Shown here: piece by piece, positions 32,224-43,399 of the stretch | Position numbering within the stretch: position 1 is the first letter of the stretch | Layout: each line of letters starts with the position of its first letter | DNA from: Nephrocerus scutellatus | Lineage: Eukaryota; Arthropoda; Insecta; Diptera; Pipunculidae | Assembly (NCBI GenBank): GCA_947095585.1 | Contig: OX352763.1 | Location: forward strand, 63,025,016 to 63,089,015 | Reading direction: 5' to 3' | DNA length: 64,000 nucleotides | Notes under the pieces: model-generated | What the model was told of the DNA's origin: nothing | Database searches by the model: none | What the model saw: only the letters and a program-made list of their open reading frames with translations | Program-made: the position numbers and the translations under genes

Positions 32224-33256
32224 TGTAACGAAATGGATTGGTCAAAGTCCCACATCCACTCAGTTGACAGAATTACCCATGTTATGCATGGGTCCTGCGC
32301 GGTCTAATTTGCCGGCTAGCGCTCAGGGAAGGTCAGGGTTCTTGCGGGGCATAACACGGGACTTGATAAGACCGCATGAAGGAAATGGGAAAGGGTGCCC
32401 TAGCCTACCGACGATGATGATGAAGCTGCTGACGATGACGATGATGTGAGGACGGTGCGATGATGCTGAAGGTGATAACGATGATGTGATACCATCGTTT
32501 GTATTATGTCTCTTTCGATTAGCTGGCTAAAAGTAAGATTACTCTTTCTTGGTTTCAGTTTCGCGTTCTATTTAACAATTTCGCGTTTAAATATAAAAGT
32601 TTTGTAGCCGATACAAAGTGTTGCTATTGTCAACAAAATGGCTAAGAGACCAAGCAAAAAAATTCTGAGAGTTGTTTGTCGGTTTCGATCAGGGTACATT
32701 AGTAAGAGTGAAACTACTTTTTGTATCGCATTACCTGATATCACACACACGACGACGATTGCAAACGAAGGGAAGTCATTTGGGTGTAGGTTTGGCGTTC
32801 TGTTTGGCTTTTTATAAATCGAAAGTGATATTAGCAAAATTGCACTTGAGAAATTTTTTCCATCTATTACAGCAGACGAAACAACACGAAAATTTGATGC
32901 GTTTCCCAAAAACACGGCACAAATTTACATATTAAAATCCAGAATGATCCGACTCAACAAAAAACACACGCTATGATTATAATATTATTCGATGCGCTAG
33001 AACACAGAAAAAAAACTCTTCGAATAGCGGGACAAAAATTAGTTTTTCTTTTACGAATTCGCTTTGCATCCGCACAGCAAACTCCACACACCACCAATAT
33101 CATAAAATCACAGTCGCTACGCCATTGTGGTGTTGTAGAAGAATTATATGTAATTATATATGACTATAATTATTATTATTATTATTAGGTCGATTGCTTT
33201 TCGTCATTAATTGACAATAAAACTGGGACGTCAGCAACCTACTTGTGGACGTTATA
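32224..33256 (-). repeat. 3' LTR of element G (1033 bp)
   Basis: It aligns with 37922-39963 but lacks about 470 bp (between the GGGAAAGGG and GATGATGATG motifs) and a 620-bp insertion. It carries a GAT/GAC trinucleotide-rich stretch at 32408-32500. Confidence 0.8.
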
Positions 33257-33367
33257 AATCGTGTGAACGACCCATACCCGAGAAAGAGTCTCTAAAAACC
33301 GGGCAAACACTTAAGAATTAGCAGAATAAACAACTTGAGTGAGCGTTTAAAACTGGTCAACTACGGT

Positions 33368-34330
33368 TTAAACACGCAGGTCTTTCAAGTGGTATGTGCC
33401 CAAGGACTTCCCACGCAAGTCACTTAACTTATAGGACACATTCCCAACTTTCGCTTCGATCACGGCGGGAACAAACTTAGGAGCCAACTTCACCGCGATT
33501 TTATTAACGGCGTCGCTCTGGGGAAATGTTCTTACAAACATCGGCTGTCCAATATTGAGCGTCCTATGATGACTATGTAGATTATACTGATGCGCACAAT
33601 TTTGATGCGCCACCCTTAAGTAGTGCAGCACCTTTTCACGGATATCATTTAGGCGATCAGGCTTGGTGGCAACGTCTAAGAAATTGTCATCCGAGAACCC
33701 CAATAGCCGACGAAGTTTATAATCGGACCCATGCAAAATCATATGTTGGCCGAATACCAGGAAATGGGGGGAAAACTTCGTGGATGAATGTACGACATTT
33801 CGCAAAGTGGACGTGATTTCAGCGAGAAGAGAATCATCCAGATAGGACCGAATAGCGGACAGAAGTGTACGGTTTACGCGCTCAGAGGCATTGCTTTGTG
33901 GTGAGTAGACTGGGGTACGAATATGACTGACTCCCATAATTCTACAACAATTCCTGGAACTGTTTGGAATTAACTGCCGACCATTATCCGTGGTAACGCT
34001 TTCAGGTACTGAGAACGTGGTGAATATTTCGGTTTCTTAGTGTTGACAAAGTAAGGAAGCAGACACTCCCCTTAGCGGTTTAATAAATATAAAGTTAGAA
34101 TAATGATCTAATACAATAAAAATGTACGTATTACCACGCTTAGATCGGGGGTAAGGGCCGAGAAAATCCATATACAACTTTAGGAAGGGACGATTCGAGG
34201 AAACTTGCACACCCATCTGAGGCTTTGTAGCATAATTGACAGCATTTGTCATTTTACACGTTCGACATTTCTTGACAAATACTTTGACGTCTTGTGCCAT
34301 GCTCCCATGTGCCAACTCCCATGTGACTTG
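33368..34330 (-). pseudogene. pol: Integrase of element G
   Basis: A zinc-type CRTCKMTN and the first catalytic Asp (LYMDFLGPY) are in the frame 34315-34037. The second Asp (TTDNGRQ, about 33985) and Glu (NASERVNRT) are in the frame reaching 33368. The C-terminal part ends KLSDLRGKSLGTYHLKDL. A stop separates the two frames. Confidence 0.8.
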
Positions 34331-34373
34331 CCGAAGGGGCTACATGAGCTTGCTGCAAAATTGAGGGGACAAG

Positions 34374-34955
34374 CTATTGTGGTACAACCAACTTCCAGGC
34401 GGGTATGTCGGTGTCTTCACACCGACAACCATATGAAGGGACTATGAGCAGTTTTCCATCTTGTGCCCTAAGGTTATGGCTAGCGTTTGACATGTGCTCA
34501 ACCTGTTTTACTTGTTCGATGTAGTTAGTATCTAAAAAGGCCGGATCATCCAAATCTACATGAAGGATTTTGGAGTCTGCTGTCAACTGTGAGGAACATA
34601 TGTAATCAAGCCTATCGACATCAGAGAGACATTGGCTCTTGGGTAGACGCGTACCGGAGCATGTAGTTAACTGTTCACAAAAAGCACGGGAGAGCGCGTC
34701 TGTGACTACATTTTGTGAGCCCTTCCGATACGCCATTTGAAAGTCGAACGACTGCAACTTAAGACTCCATCGATCTAAGCGACCGGCCAGGTCCTTCTGA
34801 GACATCAACCATTGTAGGTTGGCGTGGTCTGTATATATAGTGAAAGCGTACCCTTCAATATACGGTCGAAACTTTTTGACACTCAAGAAAGCCGCATAGC
34901 ATTCTAGCTCCGTGACCGAATAGTTCCTCTGTGCAGCATTCAATTTCTGTGACAC
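34374..34955 (-). pseudogene. pol: RNase H and integrase N-terminus of element G
   Basis: RNase H motifs SVTELECYA, IYTDHANLQWL and RKGSQNVVTDALSR are clear in one open frame of 193 codons. The integrase N-terminal linker follows. The first RNase H Asp lies upstream in a broken frame. Confidence 0.8.
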
Positions 34956-35734
34956 GAATCCAGTTGGAACAAGACGCTACCTACACCGGTGGTGCAGGCG
35001 TCACACTGTATGAAGAAAGGTTCGCCATAATTTGGATTAGCCAGAACCGGCGATATAGATAAGGCAGAATTCAGTGATTCGAAAGCGGAGTTAGCCAAGG
35101 TCGACCATTTAGTCTTAGATTCCTTTTTAAGCAGGTCAGTGTGCGGTGCAGATATAGAAGCATAGTTTTGTATATAGCGTCTATACCCATGCCTAAGAAT
35201 CGACGAATCTGCTGTGTGATTTTAGGAACGCGAAACTCCACAATAGCACGCACCTTCTGGGTCAGGCTGGGTCTGGGTCAGGGTCTGTTCGAAGACAACC
35301 GTCGCCTATTATGTACCCTAGATACTTGGATTCTTTCAAAATAAATCTGCTTTTGTCCACGTTAATTGTGAGTCCCGCCATTTCCAAACGAACCACGACC
35401 TATTTAAGTAATATTAAGTGTTCTTCGAATGACGCCGACGTCACCAACAGATCGTCTAAATAAACAAAGATTCGGTCATGGAGTTGATGCGGTATGATTT
35501 TGTACATCAACCGGCACATGGTCTGCGGGGTATTGCATAAACCAAAAGACCGTGAATTGATACAAAGGTCATCCCGGTATCGTAAAGGTGGTCTTGTCTT
35601 TGGATTGCTGGTCTAGCGGAATATGCCAAAAGGCAAGATATATGCACGATATATACTTGGTTTTATCCAACCGTCCTAACAATCCGTCAATAAGTGGTAA
35701 CGGGTACGCGTCCTAAGCGGTGACTTTATTTAAC
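34956..35734 (-). pseudogene. pol: Reverse transcriptase remnant of element G
   Basis: Several frames carry pieces of RT: a LDDLLV-type block near 35450, the thumb (VEFRVPKITQQIRRFLGM, 35240-35180) and connection sequence. No frame is open across the catalytic region. Confidence 0.6.
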
Positions 35735-36085
35735 TCACGGAGACGGACTTTGCCACCTAATTAATTGGCAGGCGTAAGAGTGTGGTAATTGTCCATGGGT
35801 GTGAGGACGTATGTTCAGAGAGCATAAGGAGGGCGTGATCTGGAACAGATTCCAAAAATCGATTCCGAGGTATACGGGCTGTTTTAAACTCGGTACTATA
35901 CGCAACCGCATGGTGTGAATTTTATCATTAAATTTTATCTTTGCCCAAACGAACCCAAGAACCCTCTCGGACTGACCGTTTGCTTTATTTATGAATGATG
36001 CGGAGTTGGTTGGAGCTGCAGTATCCTGAATGGAGTTAGGTGGTTCCCAGTTCGCCACTGACCCCTCGGCATGTTTCACGAACAC
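35735..36085 (-). pseudogene. pol: Protease region of element G
   Basis: The frame includes the retroviral-protease-like stretch RLRIVPSLKQPVYLGIDFWNLF. The DTG site is replaced by a degenerate DTAAPTNSASFI at the corresponding place, so the active site appears lost. Confidence 0.55.
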
Positions 36086-36260
36086 TTAGGACATTTAGCA
36101 AAGACAGTATCTTTCATGCCGCACTTATGACAAAACCTACAATTACTGAAAATATGGCCCTTTCCATCGCAGTTATAACAAATGAGATGACGGGCAGCTG
36201 GACGTGAATTATTACGTTGTGGTTGAGACAGATTACTCGAAGGCTGATTCGTTTATGAGT
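36086..36260 (-). pseudogene. gag: Nucleocapsid zinc knuckles of element G
   Basis: CYNCDGKGHIFSNC is a CCHC knuckle, followed by a second Cys cluster (CHKCGMKDTVFAKCPKC) without the usual spacing. It leads into the protease frame. Confidence 0.65.
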
Positions 36261-36504
36261 TCACATAATGGTTATGATAAGAGGCTATTTCTGACCAGGA
36301 CTCTGGTTTGAAACAGCTCTCACGTCATGATCGAGGAGGTCAGTTCGTTGATGCCTTTTTTAGCACCAATTAGGGATTCTGGGTCGACTCGAAGACGTCT
36401 CCACGTATCTTCCCAAGACGAGCGATTTCCTTATAAGTAGGTGAAGTCGTTAATATTTCCAAACGTTGCAAAACATGCATACGGCGAGCCTCAGTCTGAT
36501 GGGT

Positions 36505-36807
36505 TTATCTGACTAAGTCTTCACGCTCCTGCTTTCCCAATAGAATAATAGTTTTCTCTAATAATCGCAACTTGGCTTGGCACGTGTCATTTTCTATATC
36601 AGTGATTTTTCGGGCTCGAGCATGCATTCTTGTCGGAGCATCTCGGGTATTCGCATTTTCCTTCTGGATTGCCTTTTCAAGGGTTTCCAAAGCATCATCG
36701 TCAGCACAATCTATTCCCCGCACCATAAATTCGACCTCCAACTCATCGGAGTCCAAAAAGGCAACATACATATCCGACATTATGGGTGTCGAAGGTAACT
36801 TGGGCAT
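36505..36807 (-). pseudogene. gag: gag N-terminal part of element G
   Basis: From ATG 36807 about 100 residues are open, acidic and helical (ELEVEFMVRGIDCADDDALETLEKAIQKEN). Capsid sequence between this frame and the zinc knuckles (36260-36500) is broken. No domain recognised beyond its position. Confidence 0.5.
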
Positions 36808-36984
36808 TGAGTTCCGGGAACCAATCCCAACTTAAACGAGAACCAACAAAAAAATATCTATGTGCTATAGCAAGCAGACGTGGGACGTTTTGAAGAAAAA
36901 TCAAGCTACAGTATTTTATTGAAAGACCCGATCCGTACCTTCCGTACGCGTAAATGCTAACGGAAGAATGTTGATAAAAGAATT

Positions 36985-37195
36985 AGCGCAAAATTCAATT
37001 GTACTTATTTTTATGTATATTAAACAACGTTCAAAATCAAATTATTAGTTCAAAAGTGCAAAATTCAATCGTACTTATCTTTATGAGTATTAAACAACGT
37101 TCAAAATCCAATTATTAGCTCAAAAGTTCAAAATTCAATCGTACTTATTTTTAAGTAAAACAAAAATAACGTTCAAAATCAAATTATTAGTTTTA
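36985..37195 (-). repeat. Three ~69-bp tandem repeats in the leader of element G
   Basis: CAAAATTCAATCGTACTTAT and CAACGTTCAAAATC recur three times (about 36990, 37059, 37129). Confidence 0.8.
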
Positions 37196-37524
37196 AAAGA
37201 GTGAGGATGAGGCCAGAGCAAAGCACACAGGCAGGACGCGCCACCAGCTAAGGTGACTCGGAAGGAAGGTACGCAATAAAGCAAGAATACCCGTTGCGGG
37301 GATAAAGGAGTTCATAATAGGGATCATCGTGGAAGGAAATAAAAAAATATTAGATGGAAAAAGGTTAACAGTACTTGACACCATAAGCCCCGAGACAGAT
37401 GGAAATCAACATAAAGCACGGAAGTTCAGGCCCCACAGAGCCAAGACTCACCAACCTATGTTCCGTTGAGAGTTGTTAAATTGTTAAGGAGGTATTGGGA
37501 TAAAAACTTTAAACTCTTTGTGAT

Positions 37525-37850
37525 CACGCACATACATGAGTCAAACGGCTTTGCAATGCCGGACATGCATGATGGTTGAGAAAAAAAATGCTTGAAAATT
37601 ATCAACATCAAAAGCACATTCATAGGTCAAACAGCGTTGCTAAGCCGGAACTGCATGCTGTGCGAAAAAGCGAAAAAAAAATCTTGAAAATTTTCGCCAT
37701 CAAAAGAACATACATAGGTCAAACAGCGTTGCTAAGCCGGAACTGTATGCGTGTGTGAGCGAGGCAAAAAAATCTAAAAATTCCGAAATCAAACTTGCAT
37801 ACATGAGTCAAACGGCGTTGCTAAGCCGGACATGCATACCGTTTGATTTA
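37525..37850 (-). repeat. Four ~88-bp repeats with a conserved 33-nt core in the leader of element G
   Basis: The core around GTCAAACAGCGTTGCTAAGC followed by CGGA and TGCATG appears at about 37540, 37627, 37717 and 37807, separated by A-rich stretches. Flanking bases of some copies are complementary (for example CATACA/TGTATG around the third core), giving weak hairpins. Confidence 0.65.
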
Positions 37851-37902
37851 TAACAACCAAAAAAAATTATACTAAAAGCCTTTTATAGCCTTTTATCCGA
37901 GA

Positions 37903-37920
37903 ACACACGTTTGGGCGCTA
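37903..37920 (-). other. Primer-binding site of element G (degenerate)
   Basis: The minus strand reads TAGCGCCCAAACGTGTGT one base inside the 5' LTR. It resembles a TGGCGCCCAACGTG-type lysine tRNA site with the second base mutated. Confidence 0.55.
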
Positions 37921-37921
37921 C

Positions 37922-39963
37922 TGTAACGAAATGGATTGGGCAAAGTCCCACCTCCACTCAGTTGACAGAATTACCCCTGTTATGCATGGGTCCCGCGCGG
38001 TCTAATTTGCCGGCTACCGCCCAGAGAAGGTCAGGGTTCTTGCGGGGCATAACACGGGACTTGATAAGACCGCAGGAAGGAAAAGGTAAAGGGAAATGGA
38101 TCCAGCGTTCTGCCCTAGCCTACCGAGGTCCGCATGGCCTGTCCGAACTCACCCTTGATGCCTATCTTAAGCAAGAGTCATATTGCCAAGAAAAAAAAAG
38201 AAAAAGCTGGACCGAACAAATAAAAAAACATGGACGGTTTTCCAATAAGGTTGCCAACAACCTATTTAATATACAAAAAAACGAACTTCCTAATTGTGGT
38301 GCACCAACAGTATAATGTTTGTACATACTATATAATATAATAATGTTATAACTTATAAGATATGATAATAGTGTACTATATAAAAAATATATTTCAAATT
38401 CAATTATGTTTTAATGAATATATATATATGCAAAATGGAACGATACTTGATATTTTTGATGAAGACGTGGTGACGGTGACGATGATGCTGCCGACGCTGA
38501 CGATGATGTGATGACGCTGTGACGACGATGACGATAAAGCTGCCTACGATGAAGTAATGACGCTGTGACGACGATGATGATGAAGCTGCTGACGATGACG
38601 ATGATGTGAGGACGGTGCGATGAGGCTGAAGGTGATAACGATGATGTAATACCACCGTTTGTATTATGTCTCTTTCGATTAGCTGGCTAGAAGTAAGATT
38701 ACTCTTTCTTGGTTTCAGTTTCGCGTTCTATTTACCAATTTAGCATTTTAATATCAAAGTTTTGAAGCCGATACTAAGTGTTGCTAATATCAACAATATG
38801 GCTAAGAGACCAAGCAAAAAAATTCTGAGAGTAGTTTGTCGGTTTCGATCAGCGTACATTAGTAAGAGTGAAACTACTTTTTGTATCGCATTACCTGATA
38901 TCACACACACGACGACGATTGCAAACGAAGGGAAGTCATTTGGGTGTAGGTTTGGCGTTCTGTTTGGCTTTTTATAAATCGAAAGTGATATTAGCAAAAT
39001 TGCACTTGGGAAATTTTTTCCATCTATTACAGCAGACGAAACAACACGAAAATTTGATGCGTTTCCCAAAAACACGGCACAAATTTACATATTAAAATCC
39101 AGAATGATCCGACTCAACGAAAAACACACGCTAGAACACAGAAAAAAAAACTCTTCGAATAGCGGGTCAAAAATTGGTTTTTCTTTTACGAATTCGCTTT
39201 GCATCCGCACAGCAATTGTGGTTTTGTAGAAGAATTATATGGAATTATATATGACTATAATTATTATCGGCTTGTATTTTTGTATACTTAAAAAAACCAA
39301 AAACAAAATATCAAGTTTTCTCTACATTCCTCCGATGTAACGCTTTGTAACTTCTCACCGTATTCTCATTATCCGTTCGGAATCCACCAATCGAATCCTG
39401 CCAACAAGAAAAAAACCGGGTTTATCTCAAACAATTGAAGCCAGACGGAGATGTTGCATTCGTGGTAAATTAGGAAGTGTGAAATCCACTATATGTTATT
39501 TTGATATTTCCAACTAATTTAACTTTATTGGTTTTTAACGAATATATAGAGTACAAATAATTTAAGCACGAAACTCAATCTAATTTGAATTTAAATTACT
39601 ACATTGATACAGTTTACTACACAAGCTACAATTATAGATGACATATAACCTATTCCATTGACTTTCAAATCGGAATGCCACGAAAAATTTATTTCTTCTT
39701 TTCTCTACATTCCTCCGATGTAACGCAATGTAACTTCTAACCGTATTGAAAAAAAAAAATTCTCATCATCCGATCGGAATCCACCAATCGAATTCTGCCA
39801 ACAAGACAAAAACCGGCTTTGTCTCAAACAATTGCAGCAAGACGGAGGTGTTCATTCGTGGTAAATTAGGAAGTGTTGCATTTATGGCAAATTAGGTCGG
39901 TTACTTTTCGTCATTAATTGACAATAAAACTGGGACGTCAGCAACCTACTTGTGGACGTTACA
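37922..39963 (-). repeat. 5' LTR of element G (2042 bp, enlarged)
   Basis: It shares its ends and most internal sequence with the 3' LTR but includes an extended GAT/GAC-rich tract (38455-38650) and an extra block at 39268-39890. Both LTRs carry the same ~110-codon minus-strand frame (39075-38740; 32915-32568), probably fortuitous. Confidence 0.75.
39268..39890. repeat. ~620-bp insertion in the 5' LTR of element G with ~170-bp direct repeats
   Basis: Segments 39315-39484 and 39703-39880 are direct repeats (TTCTCTACATTCCTCCGATG, CGGAATCCACCAATCGAAT, GTGGTAAATTAGGAAGTGT) around a ~220-bp AT-rich spacer. Absent from the 3' LTR. Type not recognised. Confidence 0.7.
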
Positions 39964-39967
39964 AGGG

Positions 39968-42221
39968 CCACGCTTGCTTTCTTAGCCCTTTCTCTATGTT
40001 AGCCTTCCAGCTAAGCTTCGTATCCAAGATCACTCTGAGATATTTGGCGCTGGGGTGAGGCTGAGGTTTTTTCCATTGAGTTTTGGAAGGATAAATGGTA
40101 TCTTGGATTTAGTGGTGAACAAAACCATTTCGGTCTTCCCAGGGTTGACTCCAAGGCCACAGCTTGTTGCCCAGGAGCTGACTCTACCTAGGGTCCTTTC
40201 ACTGATCACGGAAAGGTATTGGCCTGATACGAGTATCACCACGTCATTTGCATACGCAACTACCTTCGTCATATCCTCTTCAAGTTTTAGTAGCATTTCA
40301 TAAATAACCATCAGCCGTAGTAAGGGAGAGATGACCCCTCCTTGGGGGTGCCTCTGTCGACTAGTTTGGTAATATTACAGCTGCCGAGATTGGCATGTAT
40401 AATCCTGCTGCCAAGCATGGATATGATCCATTGCGTAAGGAAGGATTCCACTCCTGACTGGGTCAGAGCTTCCTTGATGGCCTCAATGTGAACATTGTTG
40501 AAAGCCCCTTATATATCTAAAAAGGTGGCTATCGTAAACTGCTTGTAGTTGATCGTGGGTTCAATCGTTCGCACTACCTCATTGAGGGCAGTGTCCGTGG
40601 ACCTGTGTGTGTTGAGATCTCGATGCTTGTGTGACTTCAAATCGTTGCCTGATATGATTATCTAGAATTCGCTCCAGAGCCTTTAACAAGAACGATGAGA
40701 GACTTAGAGGCCTAAATTCCTTTGCTGATTCGTGGCTTCTTCTGCTTGCTTTGGATATAAAAACCACCCGAACTCTTCTCCAGCTGCGGGGGACATAACT
40801 GAGTAGGTGACAGCTTCTAAAAATCTTCATTAGCCAGAGAGTTGACAGCTCCAGCGACATGTGTAGCATAATTGACTGTATACCATCCAGGCCAGGAGAC
40901 TTATAAGCCGAAAAACTCTTAAAGCCCAGGAAACCTTTTCCCGGGTAATGATGTCATCAACTACATCACGAGAAACCGGATGCTCAGCATGCAACCTTTC
41001 CAAGTTATATGCGCATTGATAGCTGCTAGTGGGAAAATTTGTATTTATGAGAGGATCCAGGGATTCTGTCGCAGATGCCGTCCAGCCACCGTCACCTTTC
41101 TTGATGAAAGTCGGATAGGTGCTCTCTTTCGCCAGAATCTTGCAAATTCTAGAAGAGTCGTTGGTAGTTTCAATTGATTGACAGAAATCCATCCAAGAGC
41201 GTCGCTTGGCACCTTGATGGCTTTCTTGTACCTTCTTAGGCAGTCTTTATAAGACTGCCAGTATTTGTTGGAAAAGCAGATATTGAAGATGGACCTAGTC
41301 ATACTCCTAAATTTAATAAGGTCTTGGCTCCACCAGGGAGGGTGAACTTTTTTACTCCGACTGATTGAGCAAGAGGCTTTTGAGCCACGTTCATTGATTT
41401 CTCGAACTATCAATTTTGTTGTCCAATTTATCAGCCAAAGTTACTTCAATATTGTGTAACTTGCCTAATTTTGACTGGATAATATTGCCGAATTTCACCC
41501 AGTCAGTTCTTTTTATGTTTTGATAAGTTTTGATCGATTCCGTCAGGATGTTCAGATCAAACCTTATGTACTTATGGTCAGAGCAGGAGGTGACATCGGA
41601 CAGTGTCTAGTTATCAACCCTAAATACCTTATTATTAGAAATCAAGGTAATATGGATTACCTCTTCCCAACCATTGAACCACTCCGAGCCCGGGAAGGTA
41701 AAGGTTGGAGTATTACCAGAGTTACACATGCTGAGATTACTGCTAATAATAAAATCAAAAAGAGACTCACCCCGTTCATTGTCCTCCAAGCTGCCCCAGA
41801 TGAAATGTCTGGCATTGGAGTCGCATCCTAGGAGGATGCGTTCATTGTTTGATATTATTAGTTTTACGATTTCTTCTGGCTGGGCTGAGCGGTCATGCGG
41901 AAAATACGCCGAGGACACAAAAAGGTGTCCCTCTCCCGCTTCGTCTACCCTGACAACAGTTAGGTCCGCAGAGCTGAAATTTGGGTAAAGGAAAGCGTTA
42001 ATGTGTTTTTTCACTAAAACACAAGATCGTGGCTTAATGTTATATTTTTTATAAAAGAGATTGTAATCTCTCCTATTTAGACCCTTGACGTCAGTACCTC
42101 TGACCCAAGGTTTTTGTACAATGACGATGTCTAAGTGCTCCTTGCACAGGAAGATCTGCAGATTATCAGAGGCACATTTCGAGTGCTTGAGGTTAATCTG
42201 CAGTATCCTAGACATTGTCAC
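39968..42221 (-). pseudogene. LINE F ORF2, N-terminal part (AP endonuclease and RT)
   Basis: The endonuclease (42221-41607; likely ATG is MSRILQ, 6 nt further in) has QINLKHS and LLGCDSNARHFIWGS, but the catalytic Glu is Lys (VQKPW). The RT N-terminal part is in frames 41413-41045, 41192-40830 and 40869-40579. The QGGVISPLL motif follows a frameshift. The catalytic box reads YANDVV, with one Asp changed to Asn. It runs into element G at 39963 and continues at 32223. Confidence 0.8.
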
Positions 42222-42223
42222 TA

Positions 42224-42972
42224 TTAGGTTGATGTAGAGCGACCTGCCACCAAAGGATCTATACTTACAACCTCTAGTAGTCTGGAGGCCGTATCTTCTT
42301 CCGGATCATCTTCCTTAGGGGACAGCCGGAAGACCTGCCTGACGCCAAACCTAAGCTTAAAGCCAGCTTTATCAATAGGTTCCAGACATTCCTCATTGAT
42401 CATGTGTACAAGGGACATATTGTTGAGCTGGGGTTCTTCTGCTCGAATGATGCTCCAATTGCCCATCGGTAACTACCCTTCCTGGGTAGTTTAGCCTTCT
42501 TCGCAACATTGGTGGTCTCATCCTGAAACCTGTTGCTCTTCTGGCTAGAAGAAGGAGCAGTATCAGTAGCCACCTTGCTACTGATTTGCCGCTTGTTGAA
42601 CTCCTCTTTCACTTTGCGATATCTGAGTCCATCCGCTGCGTCTCTTTCATCGACAGTACCAGCAGCCTTATTCTTAGCAATCTTGCTTAGAATGAATACA
42701 GCGCTCTAGTACTGCTGCTTCCAGAGAACACCAGCGGTTTTCTTCCGTTTGCTCTTGAGGCCGATCCCTCCCTTAGGAAAGATAGAGTCGAGCATTGGTG
42801 TACTTTGGCTATTACTCGCAATGCTCGGCTGTTGAGCACTATGGCTGGCGCTCACGTTGTGATCTGCGGACATCACCATCTCTTGACTAGACGCCAACAG
42901 ATCATTTTCGGACGAGCTTCCTAGCGGTCGCTCCGTCCACTTCTCCTCCTTTTGTAGCCGGTAAAAGCTCAT
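42224..42972 (-). pseudogene. LINE F ORF1 (DUF4780-like remnant)
   Basis: The ATG at 42972 starts an 88-residue Ser-rich frame ending 42706. Later frames (42612-42400, 42466-42224) end with WSIIRAEEPQLNN, VHMINEECLEPIDKAGFKLRFG, matching the C-terminal half of the DUF4780-type region seen in the LOA ORF1 at 18.3-19.1 kb. The N-terminal half of the domain appears deleted. ORF2 begins about 10 nt after the ORF1 stop. Confidence 0.65.
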
Positions 42973-42973
42973 T

Positions 42974-43266
42974 GTGGGTGCCGTGGCTCAGTGGTAATGC
43001 GCGTGGTTACCGAGCAGGAGGTTCGTGGTTCAAATCCCAGTAACACCAAAAGTATTTTTCATGGTGTCCCACCTCTCGCGAATGGGTGACAAACGTTCCG
43101 AGAGCAATAACTTGTCACGGAAATCTTCTCAATTCGTCGTTCGGAACCGGCCTTAAATTGTAAGTCCCTTCCATTTGTGTCCAAAAATATAAATGCGCAA
43201 CAGAAATGGTCGCGAGAAGCTAGGCCTTGGACCACAATGGTCTGTCGCGCCGAATATTATTATTAT
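42974..43266 (+). mobile_element. tRNA-derived SINE
   Basis: The head is tRNA-like with box A TGGCTCAGTGG (42984-42994) and box B GGTTCAAATCC (43027-43037), followed by an unrelated body and an ATT-repeat tail. A 12-bp target duplication TAAAAGCTCATT is at 42962-42973 and 43267-43278. It inserted at the start codon region of LINE F ORF1, so the duplication includes the ORF1 ATG context. Pol III transcription is expected from the boxes. Confidence 0.9.
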
Positions 43267-43399
43267 TAAAAGCTCATTATCTGATTACTACTGTGATCTT
43301 GCCTTTTAAGCTTTGCTTTTGCCTTTGACAGAAAGGGAAAAAAATCAAAAGTTGACTTACGTGCTTTGATCAGCGTTAAAATTTAGCAGTAGTTGAAAT

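Larger units (their letters stand above)
32224..39963 (-). mobile_element. Element G: gypsy-type LTR retrotransposon inserted in LINE F
   Basis: The LTRs start TGTAACG and end CGTTACA (the 3' LTR start is mutated to TATAACG). Target duplication AGGG flanks the element. Minus-strand order is LTR, primer site, repeat-rich leader, gag, zinc knuckle, protease, RT, RNase H, integrase, LTR; no env. The pol type is reminiscent of mdg3/blastopia-like elements (tentative). All genes carry stops or frameshifts. Confidence 0.8.

Noticed and set aside
32568..32915. Membrane protein encoded in the LTRs of element G
   Set aside because: The frame is shared by both LTRs simply because LTRs are copies; ends diverge and no start or conservation evidence beyond that.
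38404..38655. Ser/His-rich protein on the minus strand at 38.4-38.7 kb
   Set aside because: Product of the GAT/GAC trinucleotide tract in the LTR.
42974..43045. Functional tRNA gene
   Set aside because: Box A and B are good, but the body, ATT tail and 12-bp target duplication show a SINE.
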